Assembly: GCA_030426465.1 (NCBI GenBank)
Contig: JAUHYK010000028.1
Span: 1 to 46,589, forward strand
DNA from: Alphaproteobacteria bacterium
GTDB taxonomy: Bacteria; Pseudomonadota; Alphaproteobacteria; Caulobacterales; Parvularculaceae
Direction of reading: 5' to 3'
Length of the DNA stretch: 46,589 bases
Shown here piece after piece: positions 32,581 through 41,860 of this stretch. A program made the position numbers and the translations under genes. Every line of letters begins with the position of its first letter. The first letter of the stretch is position 1. Under the pieces are notes generated by a model. It was not told the origin of the DNA. It was given only the letters and a program-made list of their open reading frames with translations, and made no database searches.

Positions 32581-33702
32581 ATGAGAACCAAAGGTTTTGA
32601 CATTGCGATCATAGGCGGCGGCGTGATCGGCCTGACGCTCGCCCGTGCGCTTGACGATCGCGGCGCCAAAATCGCCGTCATCGACGCTGGCCCCGCCATC
32701 CCTCCGGCGACCCGGGCCGCAGCCGGGATGCTCGCCCCGTCCTTTGAATATGGCGAGGAGTTCGGCGGCCCTGCGGACGCGGTTTATCATCTCGGCGCAT
32801 GCAGCCTTTCTATGTGGGCCGACTACGCGGCGGCGCTCGAAGAAGAGACCGGCGGTTTTGTGGATTATCGCAACAATGGCTCCCTCGGTCTTGCCTATCG
32901 TGATGCGCAGACGGCGGCGCTCACGGAGCAGGCGTTACGCGTGCAAAGTCTTGGCGGCGATGTCGAAATGATTTCTGGCGATGAGGCGCGCAAACTGGAG
33001 CCGTCGCTTTCCGGAAATGTTGCCGCCGCGCTCCATGCCCCGAAGGATACGCAGGTTGACCCGCGCCGGGTGGCGGCGGCGCTGACCGCATCCCTGGAGC
33101 GGCGAGGCGTCGAGATCATCAAGGCGCGCGTCCTCTCCATGGGCGACGGCGATGCGTCACATCACTTTGTCACCGTTGAGGGCGACTCCTATGAAGCCGA
33201 AAAGATCGTGCTCGCCGCGGGCGCGGTCAGCGGCCTGACGCCGATGGGGCTCGTTTATCCCGTAAAAGGAGAAGCGGCGGCCATCGCAGGCGATGGCGTC
33301 ATCACCCGGGTCTTGCGCGCGCCGGGCGCCTATCTTTGCCCCAAGGCGGAGGGACGGGTCGTTATTGGCGCCACGGAAGAGATCGGTCCGTTCGATCACC
33401 ATTCGGTATCCCCGGCGGCGATAGCGGGCCTTCGGGCCAATGCGGCCCGCGCCGTCCCGGCGTTTGAGGCGGCCACGGAGCTCGAGCGCTGGGCGGGGTT
33501 GAGACCCGGAACGCCGGACGGAGCGCCGATCATGGGGATAGACGAAAAAGGCCGCTACCTCGCCCTTGGCCATTACCGCAATGGTGTTCTCCACGCCCCG
33601 GCGACCGCTGAAGCGGTGGCGGCGCTGATCCTCGGGGAAACGCCGCCCATCGACCTTGCGCCATTCTCGCCCGCCCGTTTCAGTTCGGGACGCGATGGTT
33701 AG
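32581..33702 (+). CDS. thiO: Glycine oxidase / FAD-dependent amine oxidase
   Basis: A 373-residue FAD-dependent oxidase of the DAO family, closest in pattern to ThiO, which oxidises glycine to dehydroglycine for the thiazole of thiamine. The dinucleotide fold is at the N-terminus (IAIIGGGVIGLTLA), followed by the ThiO-like TRAAAGMLAPSFE. The C-terminal part has the family's ERWAGLRPGTPDGAPIMG and LALGHYRNGVLHAPATAEAVAALI, which close the FAD site. The start at 32581 is taken because AAGGA lies four bases before it; an ATG three bases earlier is too close. No other thiamine genes are in the window, so D-amino acid oxidase activity remains possible. Confidence 0.88.
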   Translation: MRTKGFDIAIIGGGVIGLTLARALDDRGAKIAVIDAGPAIPPATRAAAGMLAPSFEYGEEFGGPADAVYHLGACSLSMWADYAAALEEETGGFVDYRNNGSLGLAYRDAQTAALTEQALRVQSLGGDVEMISGDEARKLEPSLSGNVAAALHAPKDTQVDPRRVAAALTASLERRGVEIIKARVLSMGDGDASHHFVTVEGDSYEAEKIVLAAGAVSGLTPMGLVYPVKGEAAAIAGDGVITRVLRAPGAYLCPKAEGRVVIGATEEIGPFDHHSVSPAAIAGLRANAARAVPAFEAATELERWAGLRPGTPDGAPIMGIDEKGRYLALGHYRNGVLHAPATAEAVAALILGETPPIDLAPFSPARFSSGRDG

Positions 33703-33768
33703 CGCTTTGTTGACGATTGGCCGCCAAATTAAGCGAGCTGGGCTGTAAACGCCGCCAGAGGGATGACT

Positions 33769-34599
33769 ATGACTGCCGAGATCGCCGCTGCTGCGACCAC
33801 CGGTGCTGCGTCTGTGACAGGCGCGGTCAAACGCGCCAGCGCGTCCACCGGCGCCGGTTTTGATTTTCTCATGAAAATGGCCGCGCGTGAAAGCGGCTAC
33901 AATCCCAATGCGCAGGCGAAGACATCAAGCGCCGCCGGACTGTTCCAGTTTATCGAACAGACATGGTTTTCGACCGTCAAGAAATATGGCGGCGAACACG
34001 GACTTGGCGCGGCGGCGAACGCCATCACGCAAGACGCCAGCGGACGCTATCAGGTTTCAGACAGCGCTGCGCGGGAAAAGATTTTGAATCTGCGTTTCAA
34101 CGCTGAGGCCGCTTCCGCCATGGCGGGCGAGCTCGCGAATGAAAACAAAACCATGCTTGAAGGCCGGCTCGGCCGGGCCGCGACCAGCGCTGACCTTTAT
34201 ACGGCGCATTTCCTCGGGCCTGCCGGCGCGGTAAAGCTTTTGTCATCCGCGTCTGCGGTGAAAGCCGCCGATCTGTTGCCGCAGGCGGCGGCCGCCAACC
34301 GCAATGTCTTTTATGACGGCGTCCGCGCGAAAAGCGTCGGCGAGGTTGTCGCCTCTATCGCGACTTCCATGGGCGCCGCCGCCGATGAAACCGCTGGCGC
34401 GCCCGGATCGGCGCAACAACAATCCGCGCGCAATTTCTCGCCGGTGCGCAGCTATATGCACCAGATCGTCGACGCCTTTACGGCGCCAGTGAAAACGGCG
34501 CCGACCACAGGCTACAGCGCCACCGCACTTGCGGTTCTGGACGCGCTTGACCCGACATCATCCTTGCGCAAGGACGATGACGACCGGGACCGGTCCTAG
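33769..34599 (+). CDS. Lytic transglycosylase-domain protein without signal peptide
   Basis: A 276-residue protein with a GH23-like SLT domain. The catalytic glutamate is Glu41 in MAARESGYNPNAQAKTSSAAGLFQF, where E-S-x-x-N-P and the A-G-L-F-Q-F box are family marks. The N-terminus, MTAEIAAAATTGAASVTGAV, is Ala/Thr-rich but not a signal peptide, and no span is seen. The rest is helical and Ala-rich. The ATG at 33769 has AGAGGG six bases before it; an ATG at 33763 sits too close to it. Leaderless transglycosylases need a holin or special route to reach the wall, and a holin-like gene is nearby. A flagellar or type III-linked role is the other option. Confidence 0.8.
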   Translation: MTAEIAAAATTGAASVTGAVKRASASTGAGFDFLMKMAARESGYNPNAQAKTSSAAGLFQFIEQTWFSTVKKYGGEHGLGAAANAITQDASGRYQVSDSAAREKILNLRFNAEAASAMAGELANENKTMLEGRLGRAATSADLYTAHFLGPAGAVKLLSSASAVKAADLLPQAAAANRNVFYDGVRAKSVGEVVASIATSMGAAADETAGAPGSAQQQSARNFSPVRSYMHQIVDAFTAPVKTAPTTGYSATALAVLDALDPTSSLRKDDDDRDRS

Positions 34600-34620
34600 C
34601 CTCTTATTGAAAACGTTTTG

Positions 34621-35469
34621 TTAGCAGCGCGGGGCGGTGACGCCTTCCGGCAGCCTGGTTTCCGGAGAAGCGCAAGCTTTTGCGAGCTGTTCCGTCGTCA
34701 GATTGACCGCGCCGGACAGATCCGCGCCCTGGATCAGCGCCCCGGAGAAATCCGCGGCTTTTAGATCGGTGCCGGTGAAGCTGGCTTTGCCAAGCTTTGT
34801 GTTGATGAAGCGCACACCGGTGAGGTCGGCGCCGTCGAACTTTGCGTTTGCTGCATTGGCGCCGGTGAACGATGCGCCGGCCGCATAAGCGGCGCGGAAA
34901 TCGGTTTTCGTCAGATTAGCGCCGGCGAAAGTTGAAAAGGACAGATCGGTGTCCACGAATTTTGTTCCGGTGAAATCGCCCGCGCGCGCCTTGGTTTCGC
35001 GAAGCTCGGCGCCGGAAAAATCGCTATCGATGAACATGGCTGCGTTGAGGTTGGATTTCGCCATCCGCGCGCCTTTGAAGTTCACCGCATCGCCGGTGGC
35101 GCCTTCAAGGCTGGCCCCGTCGAGCAGGGTTTCGTTGAACTGCGCCTTATTGAGAAACGAGCTTGCGAAATTCGACCGTGGCAAGTCCTTGTTGGAAAAA
35201 ACCTCGCCGGTAAAATCCTGCGCCACATGTTTCAGGTCTTCTTTCACCGGCTTGGGACCCGTAAGCGAAGGCAGTTTGACGCCAGCGGTGTCGAACACTT
35301 TTTCAAGCTCCGGCCCGATCTGTTCCACTTGCGTCAGGGGTTTGGCGATTTCCTTGCCGATCTCGGCGACAGGATTGCGTTTGTTGTAATTAGTCGAACC
35401 CGGCGTGATTGTCGTAATCACGGACATCAAGACGATCATCAAAACCATTATAAACGCGATTAACTTCAT
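34621..35469 (-). CDS. Membrane-anchored pentapeptide-repeat protein
   Basis: A 282-residue protein. One span at the N-terminus (FIMVLMIVLMSVITTI) anchors it, with the rest probably in the periplasm. From about residue 95 to 260 it has pentapeptide repeats of the A(D/N)Lxx form, such as FSGAELRETKARAGDFTGTK, ANLTKTDFRAAYAAGASFTG and ADLTGVRFINTKLGKASFTG. This gives a right-handed square beta-helix. The end, LSGAVNLTTEQLAKACASPE, is a common cap of such proteins. GGGAGA precedes the ATG at 35469. Function is unknown; the stop is 22 bases from that of the transglycosylase gene. Confidence 0.9.
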   Translation of the reverse strand: MKLIAFIMVLMIVLMSVITTITPGSTNYNKRNPVAEIGKEIAKPLTQVEQIGPELEKVFDTAGVKLPSLTGPKPVKEDLKHVAQDFTGEVFSNKDLPRSNFASSFLNKAQFNETLLDGASLEGATGDAVNFKGARMAKSNLNAAMFIDSDFSGAELRETKARAGDFTGTKFVDTDLSFSTFAGANLTKTDFRAAYAAGASFTGANAANAKFDGADLTGVRFINTKLGKASFTGTDLKAADFSGALIQGADLSGAVNLTTEQLAKACASPETRLPEGVTAPRC

Positions 35470-35577
35470 CGCGGGTCTCCCGGGTTCTTCCTCCCTCACA
35501 AAATAAGATAGGCGGGGTCAACGTCCGATTAAGGATAAAATTCGAATTGTCACAGGGATAGGACTGTTAAGCTCTTG

Positions 35578-38500
35578 TTAAGAACAGCCCGTGGACGCGC
35601 CGCAGCTGTCGCATTTCAGGCAGGCGCCGTTCCGGACAAGGGTGAATTGTCCGCATTCAGAGCAGGCGTCGCCTTCATAACCCTTGATGCGGGCTTCACT
35701 GCGTGGGTTGCCAGGCGTCGCCAAGACCCCGCGCGGCGCCTTCTGGTTCACCGCGTCGGCGAGCTTGGCGATCTGCGCTTCGATTTCAGGCGGGCTTTCG
35801 GCGCGTACGGGCTCTTCAATGTCTTCGATTTCGACATTGATGTCTTCTTCGTCTTCGTCGGGGCCATGGGCTTCTTTGGCCGAATGCCGGAGCCGATCGA
35901 AATCACCGCCCCGCAAGATCACGAGGTTGTCGGTGACGGTGGAGCGCGAAAATCCCTTGGAGATCAGCTTGGTTGCGTCGGCCTGGGTTTTCTCTTCGCT
36001 GACGCCGCGGCCGATGGCGTCGACGGCGCTTTCATCGGGATGGACATGGGCGAGGTCAGCTCGGCCGAGATAGGAGATGGCGAGCTCGCGGAAGATATAG
36101 TCGAGGATCGATGTGGCGTTCTTGATCTGGTCGTTGCCCTGAACCGGTCCTGCCGGTTCGAAGCGCGTAAAGACATAGGCGTCGACAAATTCCTCCAGCG
36201 GCACGCCATATTGCAGGCCGAGGGACACGGCGATGGCGAAATTGTTCATGAGCGAGCGGAAGGCGGCGCCTTCCTTGTGCATGTCGATGAAGACTTCGCC
36301 GATTTCCCCGTCGTCGAATTCGCCGGTATGAAGATAAACCTTGTGACCGCCAACAATCGCTTTCTGGATATAGCCCTTGCGACGGTCAGGCAGGCGCCGC
36401 CGTCCGGGTGTGCGCTCAATAATGCGCTCGACAATGCGCTCGGCGACAATTTTTGATTTTTCAGCCGTCGGCGCCGCGGCGATTTCTTCCTGCAGGTCTT
36501 CGTCTTCTTCTTCCTGTGTATCGGAAGCGAGCAAGGCTGCGGCGAGCGGCTGCGACAGTTTCGAGCCGTCGCGATAGAGCGCGATCGATTTAAGCCCCAT
36601 GCGCCAGGCGAGCATATAGGCCTTGGCGCAGTCGCCGATAGTGGCGAAATTGGGCAGGTTCACGGTCTTCGAAATCGCGCCGGAAATAAAGGGTTGCGCG
36701 GCGGCCATCATTTTCAGATGCGCTTCAACGGAAAGGGCGCGCGTCCCGATGCGTCCACATGGGTTGGCGCAATCGAAAACCGCGTAATGCTCTTCCTTCA
36801 GATGCGGCGCGCCTTCGACGGTCATCGCCCCGCAGCAGAAAAGATTGGCCTGATGAATTTCTTCATCAGAAAAGCCGAGATATTGCAGCACTTCATATCC
36901 GGTAAGCGCCAATTCAGTGTCATGCATGCCAAGCACGTGGACGCAGAAATCCTCGCCCAGAGCTTGCGGCGTAAATGCGTAGGTGAGATCGAAAGTTGTT
37001 TTGAGACGTTCTTCGAGCGCCTTGATGTGACGATCCTCGAAGCCTTCGCGGCGCAGATCGTCGAGCGCCACGCCGGGAGCGCCTTCAAGCGTGCCGCGCC
37101 CAGCTGCGTAGTAACCGATATCCTCGATTTCGGCGTCTGTGTAACCAAGCGTTTTTAAAGAGGCGGGAACGGAGCGGTTGACGATCTTCAACATGCCGCC
37201 GCCAGCGAGCTTTTTGAATTTGACGAGTGCGAAATCGGGTTCAATGCCGGTTGTATCGCAATCCATGACGAGGCCGATCGTGCCGGTTGGCGCTACGACG
37301 GTGACCTGAGCGTTTCTGAAGCCGTTAATGGCGCCGAGTTCATAGGCCTCGTTCCAGACGCGCCGCGCGGCGTCGGTCACGTCTTGCCAGGGGCAGGCGT
37401 CAGCGTCGAATTGCATGGGCTCGACGGCGAGACCTTCAAAGGCGCCGCCGATCGCTGTGCCGCATGAGGCGCGGCGGTGATTGCGTATGACGCGCAGCAT
37501 GGCGTCCCGATTGTCGGCGAATTTTGCAAAGGCTCCGGCGACCGACGCCATCTCAGCCGAGGCGCGATAGGCGGCGCCGGTCATCAGCGCCGACACGCCT
37601 GCGGCGACGGCCCGGCCTTCCTCGCTGTCATAGGCGAGGCCCGAAGACATCAGCAATCCGCCGAGATTGGCGAAGCCAAGACCAAGTGTGCGGTACTCGA
37701 AAGACCGCCGCGCGATTTCCGCCGACGGATACTGCGCCATCATTACCGAGATCTCGAGGGTCAGCGTCCAGAGCCTGCAGGCATGTTCGAAAAGATCGGC
37801 GTCAAAGCCGGTCTCTGTCTTGAATTTCAGGAGATTGAGCGAGGCGAGATTACACGCCGTGTCGTCGAGAAACATATATTCCGAGCACGGATTGGACGCG
37901 CGAATATCACCGCCTGCAGGACAGGTGTGCCAGGCGTTGATCATATCGTGAAATTGCAGACCCGGATCGGCGCATGTCCAGGCCGCCGAACAGATATTGC
38001 TCCAGAGCGCGCGGGCGCGAATGGTCTTCATCGGCTCGCCATCAGTGCGCCGGGTGAGGGACCATGACGTGTCGTCATTAACGGCTTTCAGGAAGTCGTC
38101 AGTGATGCGCACGGAGTTGTTGGCGTTCTGGCCAGAGACGGTGCGGTAGCCTTCCGAGTCCCAATCGAGATCAAAGGTTTCAACTTCAATCTGGCGATAA
38201 CCCTGGCGCGCGAAATCGATCACTCGCCGGATCGACGCGTCGGGGATAAAGGATTTTTTAGCGTCTTTGATCGCGGCTTTAAGGACCGGATTTTCTTTCG
38301 GATCGAAACGGGTGTCGGCGTCTTTGCCCTGCCAGCAAGCGTCGAGCACGCGGGGAAGATGTTTGGCGTGCACGCGAGAGCCCGTCACCAGCGCGGCGAC
38401 TTTTTCTTCCTCGCGCGTTTTCCAGGAAACGAAATCTTCGATGTCCGGATGATCCGCGTCGACGACAATCATTTTTGCGGCGCGCCGCGTTGTGCCGCCG

Positions 38501-39309
38501 GATTTAACAGCGCCCGCCGCCGCATCGCCGACTTTCAGAAAGCTCAACAGGCCCGAGCTTTTCCCGCCGCTTGAAAGCGGTTCGTCTGCGCCGCGAATAT
38601 TGGAGAAATTCGTGCCGGAGCCGGAGCCGTATTTGAAAAGCAGCGCTTCGCGTTTCCACAAATCCATGACGCCGCCTTCTCCGGCGAGGCAGTCATCGAC
38701 GGACTGGATGAAACAGGCGTGCGGTTGCGGGCGTTCATAGGCGCTGTCGGATTCGGTGAGCGCGCCGGTTGTATGGTCCACATAGAAATGACCTTGTCCC
38801 GCGGCGTCGATCCCGTAGGCCCAGTGAAGGCCGGTGTTGAACCATTGCGGCGAGTTCGGGGCGGCGACCTGCAGGGCGAGCATGGCGCTCATTTCGTCGA
38901 CGAAAGTCCGTGCGGCGTTCTCATCGTCGAAATAGCCGCCTTTCCATCCCCAAAAGGCCCAGGCGCCTGCCATGCGGTCAAACACCTGCTTGGCCGAGAT
39001 CTCCGGTCCGTAGCGTTCATCGGCGGGAAGTTTCGCCAGCGCCGCGATGTCGGGCATGGAACGCTGGAGGAAGTCGGGGACGCCTTTTTCTTTCACCCGC
39101 TTGGTGCGGGCTGGAACACCGGCTTTCCTCAGATATTTCTGGGCGAGGATGTCGACAGCGGTCTGGCTCCAGCTTTTGGGAACCTCAAGATCGCGCATTT
39201 CGAAGATAATCTCGCCGGAAAGGGTGCGAATTTCCGAATCAGCGCGGCGGAATACGGCGCCGCCATAAGGCGCGCCCGAACTTTCCGTATATCGCCGATC
39301 TATGCGCAT
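35578..39309 (-). CDS. nrdJ: Adenosylcobalamin-dependent (class II) ribonucleoside-diphosphate reductase
   Basis: A 1243-residue class II reductase, which makes deoxyribonucleotides using vitamin B12 and no oxygen. Visible are [16 protein letters not shown] near residue 155, the loop region [35 protein letters not shown] (substrate and radical-site region with catalytic Cys), and [21 protein letters not shown]. The C-terminal 200 residues hold a DNA-binding-like linker and a final zinc-finger-like [28 protein letters not shown]-type cluster, whose last cysteines reduce the active site. Length matches alphaproteobacterial NrdJ. ATG 39309 has AGGA before it. No other reductase genes are here. 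The gene is divergent from the NDUFA12 block. Confidence 0.96.
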   Translation of the reverse strand: MRIDRRYTESSGAPYGGAVFRRADSEIRTLSGEIIFEMRDLEVPKSWSQTAVDILAQKYLRKAGVPARTKRVKEKGVPDFLQRSMPDIAALAKLPADERYGPEISAKQVFDRMAGAWAFWGWKGGYFDDENAARTFVDEMSAMLALQVAAPNSPQWFNTGLHWAYGIDAAGQGHFYVDHTTGALTESDSAYERPQPHACFIQSVDDCLAGEGGVMDLWKREALLFKYGSGSGTNFSNIRGADEPLSSGGKSSGLLSFLKVGDAAAGAVKSGGTTRRAAKMIVVDADHPDIEDFVSWKTREEEKVAALVTGSRVHAKHLPRVLDACWQGKDADTRFDPKENPVLKAAIKDAKKSFIPDASIRRVIDFARQGYRQIEVETFDLDWDSEGYRTVSGQNANNSVRITDDFLKAVNDDTSWSLTRRTDGEPMKTIRARALWSNICSAAWTCADPGLQFHDMINAWHTCPAGGDIRASNPCSEYMFLDDTACNLASLNLLKFKTETGFDADLFEHACRLWTLTLEISVMMAQYPSAEIARRSFEYRTLGLGFANLGGLLMSSGLAYDSEEGRAVAAGVSALMTGAAYRASAEMASVAGAFAKFADNRDAMLRVIRNHRRASCGTAIGGAFEGLAVEPMQFDADACPWQDVTDAARRVWNEAYELGAINGFRNAQVTVVAPTGTIGLVMDCDTTGIEPDFALVKFKKLAGGGMLKIVNRSVPASLKTLGYTDAEIEDIGYYAAGRGTLEGAPGVALDDLRREGFEDRHIKALEERLKTTFDLTYAFTPQALGEDFCVHVLGMHDTELALTGYEVLQYLGFSDEEIHQANLFCCGAMTVEGAPHLKEEHYAVFDCANPCGRIGTRALSVEAHLKMMAAAQPFISGAISKTVNLPNFATIGDCAKAYMLAWRMGLKSIALYRDGSKLSQPLAAALLASDTQEEEDEDLQEEIAAAPTAEKSKIVAERIVERIIERTPGRRRLPDRRKGYIQKAIVGGHKVYLHTGEFDDGEIGEVFIDMHKEGAAFRSLMNNFAIAVSLGLQYGVPLEEFVDAYVFTRFEPAGPVQGNDQIKNATSILDYIFRELAISYLGRADLAHVHPDESAVDAIGRGVSEEKTQADATKLISKGFSRSTVTDNLVILRGGDFDRLRHSAKEAHGPDEDEEDINVEIEDIEEPVRAESPPEIEAQIAKLADAVNQKAPRGVLATPGNPRSEARIKGYEGDACSECGQFTLVRNGACLKCDSCGASTGCS

Positions 39310-39443
39310 CTGGTCCTGTCCTGGGGCCGTCCGGTTTCCGCAAGGCCGGCCCGATTACAATATAGTCGTCTGAGCGCTCCGGCTCCACCGCGCCCGACAA
39401 TCTCCCCGGTCCGCTCATGGCTCAGTCAGGGGGTTCGGCTAAT

Positions 39444-39466
39444 TTTTCCCTAATTTCAAGGGAAAA
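39444..39466. repeat. Perfect inverted repeat between nrdJ and the NDUFA12 gene
   Basis: TTTTCCCT (39444-39451) and AGGGAAAA (39459-39466) pair perfectly across a seven-base AT-rich loop. It lies 135 bp upstream of nrdJ and 111 bp upstream of the NDUFA12 gene. It could be an operator or the 5' end of a leader. No T-run follows, so it is not a standard terminator. The rest of the 267-bp divergent region shows no clear promoter. Confidence 0.4.
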
Positions 39467-39576
39467 GCGCCCCTGACGAGGCTCGGGCCGGGTCTCTTGC
39501 GGGGTCCGGCGACGGGCGCCATATTCGCGCCGCGACCAAGGGCTAGTATCGGCCCCGGAGATTCAGGAATCCTTGC

Positions 39577-39987
39577 ATGTTTTCGCAGCTTTTTACCTGG
39601 TGGAATACGACCACCTTTGGCACTTCATTCACCTTGTGGCGCAAGGGCGCCCGTCTCGTGGGGACGGATGAGCAGGGAAACCGCTATTTTGAAGAAAAAG
39701 AGCCGACCCTGCCGGGCAGTGACGGCAAGCGCCGCCGCCGTTGGGTCATCTATCATGGCATAGCTGAGGCCTCGCGGGTGCCTCCCGACTGGCATGGCTG
39801 GCTGCATCATACTTTTGAGGAAGCGCCGACTGTCGCGCCCTTGACGCGCCGGGCCTTCGAGAAGGATCATTTGCCGAATATGACCGGCACGCCGCTCGCC
39901 TATCATCCGAAGGGCAGCCTTTCGCGCACTGGCGGTCCGGCGGATGTGAATGACGATTATGAGGCGTGGACGCCGGAAAGCGCCTAA
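39577..39987 (+). CDS. NADH:ubiquinone oxidoreductase NDUFA12-type accessory subunit
   Basis: A 136-residue homologue of mitochondrial complex I subunit NDUFA12 (B17.2), an accessory subunit found in Alphaproteobacteria. Family marks are WWNTTTFGTSFTLWRKGARLVGTDEQGNRYFEE, the WVIYHGIAEASRVPPDWHGWLHH core and the C-terminal HLPNMTGTPLAYHPKGSL. It attaches to the peripheral arm of complex I in the cytoplasm. It is first in the conserved block with the MlaD-like, DUF2155 and aat genes. The other complex I genes (nuo) are not in the window. Confidence 0.96.
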   Translation: MFSQLFTWWNTTTFGTSFTLWRKGARLVGTDEQGNRYFEEKEPTLPGSDGKRRRRWVIYHGIAEASRVPPDWHGWLHHTFEEAPTVAPLTRRAFEKDHLPNMTGTPLAYHPKGSLSRTGGPADVNDDYEAWTPESA

Positions 39988-40014
39988 CGCTGAAAACCTA
40001 GGGGAGGCTGCACC

Positions 40015-40509
40015 ATGAGCCGCGCCGGATTTTTCGAGACTATTGTCGGAGCTCTTGTCATCGCCGTTGCAGCGGCGTTTCTCGCTTACGCCTATGGGGT
40101 GAGCGGCAAGGGCGTTGGGCGCGACCATTATCAGATCGGCGCCGTCTTCGGCCGGGTCGACGGGGTGACGGTCGGATCTGAAGTCAGGATCGCCGGCGTC
40201 AAGGTCGGCTCGGTCGCTGCAAACAGCCTCGATGCGATGACATATGAAGCGAATGTAGAACTTGCGATTGATCGCGGCGTCGCCATTCCGCAGGACTCGG
40301 TCGCCAAGGTTGTGTCTGACGGCATTCTTGGCGGCGCGCATATTGCGATCGAGCCGGGCGCCGCGGAAGAAATGCTTGTTGAAGGTGAAAAGCTCACCAT
40401 CACGCAAGGGTCTGTCGATCTGTTGAGCCTCGCCGTTCAGGCGTTCACCTCAGGCGGCGGCAAGGGTGATGACAGCGAAAAGCCCGCTGATCCGCTGGGA
40501 GATATGTAA
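40015..40509 (+). CDS. mlaD: Orphan MlaD-like MCE protein
   Basis: A 164-residue protein with one N-terminal span (about 8-30, ETIVGALVIAVAAAFLAYAY) and a single MCE domain (about 40-120) containing VDGVTVGSEVRIAGVKVGSV and SDGILGGAHIAIEPGA. This size is typical of the MlaD found next to NDUFA12 across Alphaproteobacteria. It is expected to form a periplasmic hexamer with an MlaEF complex encoded elsewhere, since no permease or ATPase lies beside it. Its TAA stop shares one base with the ATG of the DUF2155 gene. Confidence 0.93.
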   Translation: MSRAGFFETIVGALVIAVAAAFLAYAYGVSGKGVGRDHYQIGAVFGRVDGVTVGSEVRIAGVKVGSVAANSLDAMTYEANVELAIDRGVAIPQDSVAKVVSDGILGGAHIAIEPGAAEEMLVEGEKLTITQGSVDLLSLAVQAFTSGGGKGDDSEKPADPLGDM

Positions 40510-41123
40510 TGCGTTGCGTTTCAGTTTTTGCGGCGCTGAGCATGCTGTCCGCAACCGCCCTGGCGCAGGATGAAGCTCCGGTTGACGATATCTTGAGTGA
40601 ACTCGACCTTCTCTCGCAGGCGGAAGATGATCCTTTTGCAGCAGCTGCGAGTACGGAAGAACGCGAACCCCTGTCGGTTACGCTCCGGGCCCTCAACAAA
40701 ATCACTGCGCGGTACACTGATCTTGAAATCAAGATGAATGAAATCGCGCATTTCGGTTCGCTCGAAATTCAGCCGCGCACATGCGATAAACGCCCGCCGG
40801 AAGAGTTTCCGGAAACAACGGCCTTCCTTGAAATTTTCGACACTGAATTTGAAAGCCGCCAGAGCGATTTGAAAATTCAGGAGCCGGAACTGATTGAGGA
40901 CGAGATCGAGGCGACCGACCTTGAGGTGTTGCCCGGTGAAGCCGTTGGCGAGACGCCGACCTTCGAAGCGCCGGCGGCGGCGGTGCTCGAAGGGCCGCAG
41001 GCGGAAGGCGTCAATATTTTCCGGGGCTGGATGTTTGCGTCGACGCCGGCGCTGAACGCCCTTGAACACCCTGTCTATGACGTCTGGGTGATCGACTGCA
41101 AAACCAAAGCCGCCGCTAATTGA
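40509..41123 (+). CDS. DUF2155 domain-containing secreted protein
   Basis: A 204-residue exported protein with signal peptide to about residue 20 (ATALAQ). An acidic spacer leads to the DUF2155 region: LNKITARYTDLEIKMNEIAH, GSLEIQPRTCDKRPPEEFPE, then a final block NIFRGWMFASTPALNALEHP with a conserved closing Cys (VIDCK). Between these blocks an acidic insert (about 120-160) is present. The domain is specific to Alphaproteobacteria and of unknown function; its constant place beside an mlaD gene suggests an outer-membrane lipid role. Its last 49 bases overlap the end of aat on the other strand. Confidence 0.92.
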   Translation: MRCVSVFAALSMLSATALAQDEAPVDDILSELDLLSQAEDDPFAAAASTEEREPLSVTLRALNKITARYTDLEIKMNEIAHFGSLEIQPRTCDKRPPEEFPETTAFLEIFDTEFESRQSDLKIQEPELIEDEIEATDLEVLPGEAVGETPTFEAPAAAVLEGPQAEGVNIFRGWMFASTPALNALEHPVYDVWVIDCKTKAAAN

Positions 41124-41740
41124 TCCGGCGCGGCGAAGAAGTCCGCTTTATCCTTCAGCGCTTTTGCGAGAATGGTCTGGTAATCGGCGTCGTCCATGGC
41201 GATCAGCCCGAACTGGACGAGATGCTCGTTGAAGAATTGCGCGTCTATAAAATGAAAGCCGCCGATTTTCAGCCGCGCCATTAGATGCAGCATAGCGATT
41301 TTTGACGCCCCGCTCTCGCGTGAGAACATGCTCTCGCCGCAAAAAGCGGCGCCCAGCACAACGCCGTAAAGACCGCCCACAAGCTTGCCCTCACGCCAGC
41401 ATTCCACCGAATGGGCATGGCCCTGGAAGTGCAGCTCCGAATAGGCTTCGACAATCGCGTCATTGATCCAGGTCTCTGGCCGCGCCTTGGTCGCTTCGGC
41501 GCAGGCCATCATGACGTTGGAAAAAGCCGTGTTGATGCGGATTTCAAAGGGCTCTTTTCTCAAGAGCCGCGCCAGTTTTTTTGGCACATGCGGCGCATCC
41601 AGCGGGATAACGCCACGCTCATCCGGCAGGACCCAGACGACAGAAGCGTCTTCGCGGGCGCGCGCCATCGGAAAATAGCCGAGCGTATAGGCCTTTAGGA
41701 GGTCCTCGGTCGGGATCGTGTTGGCGGAATCGCGGGCCAT
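41075..41740 (-). CDS. aat: Leucyl/phenylalanyl-tRNA-protein transferase
   Basis: A 221-residue Aat enzyme that adds Leu or Phe from tRNA to proteins with N-terminal Arg or Lys, marking them for ClpAP. Marks are LLKAYTLGYFPMA at the N-terminus, the core SVECWREGKLVGGLYGVVLGAAFCGESMFSRESGASKIAM and the end HFIDAQFFNEHLVQFGL. Length is normal. Its 3' end overlaps the DUF2155 gene by 49 bases in opposite direction. In related genomes accBC usually follows directly; here a four-gene exporter operon lies between. Confidence 0.95.
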   Translation of the reverse strand: MARDSANTIPTEDLLKAYTLGYFPMARAREDASVVWVLPDERGVIPLDAPHVPKKLARLLRKEPFEIRINTAFSNVMMACAEATKARPETWINDAIVEAYSELHFQGHAHSVECWREGKLVGGLYGVVLGAAFCGESMFSRESGASKIAMLHLMARLKIGGFHFIDAQFFNEHLVQFGLIAMDDADYQTILAKALKDKADFFAAPDQLAAALVLQSITQTS

Positions 41741-41829
41741 GACGGTTAGTCTAAGCTTGCCCGGCGGGGCCCGTCACCTGTCGTTTGACTGGCCTTGCTT
41801 ATTGATTTTTTAAGTGCGGGCAATATATG

Positions 41830-41847
41830 ACTGACGGGTTAGTTAGT
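41830..41847. promoter_or_regulatory. Imperfect palindrome, possible TetR operator
   Basis: ACTGAC (41830-41835) and GTTAGT (41842-41847) form an inverted repeat with one mismatch and a six-base spacer, 13 bases before the tetR start. TetR repressors often bind such repeats over their own promoter, so autoregulation of the exporter operon is likely. The assignment rests on position and symmetry only. Confidence 0.5.
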
Positions 41848-41860
41848 TGTAGTCCCGTAT

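Noticed and set aside
34561-34574. Perfect 14-bp palindrome TCCTTGCGCAAGGA
   Set aside because: It lies inside the transglycosylase coding sequence and has no context suggesting a binding site.
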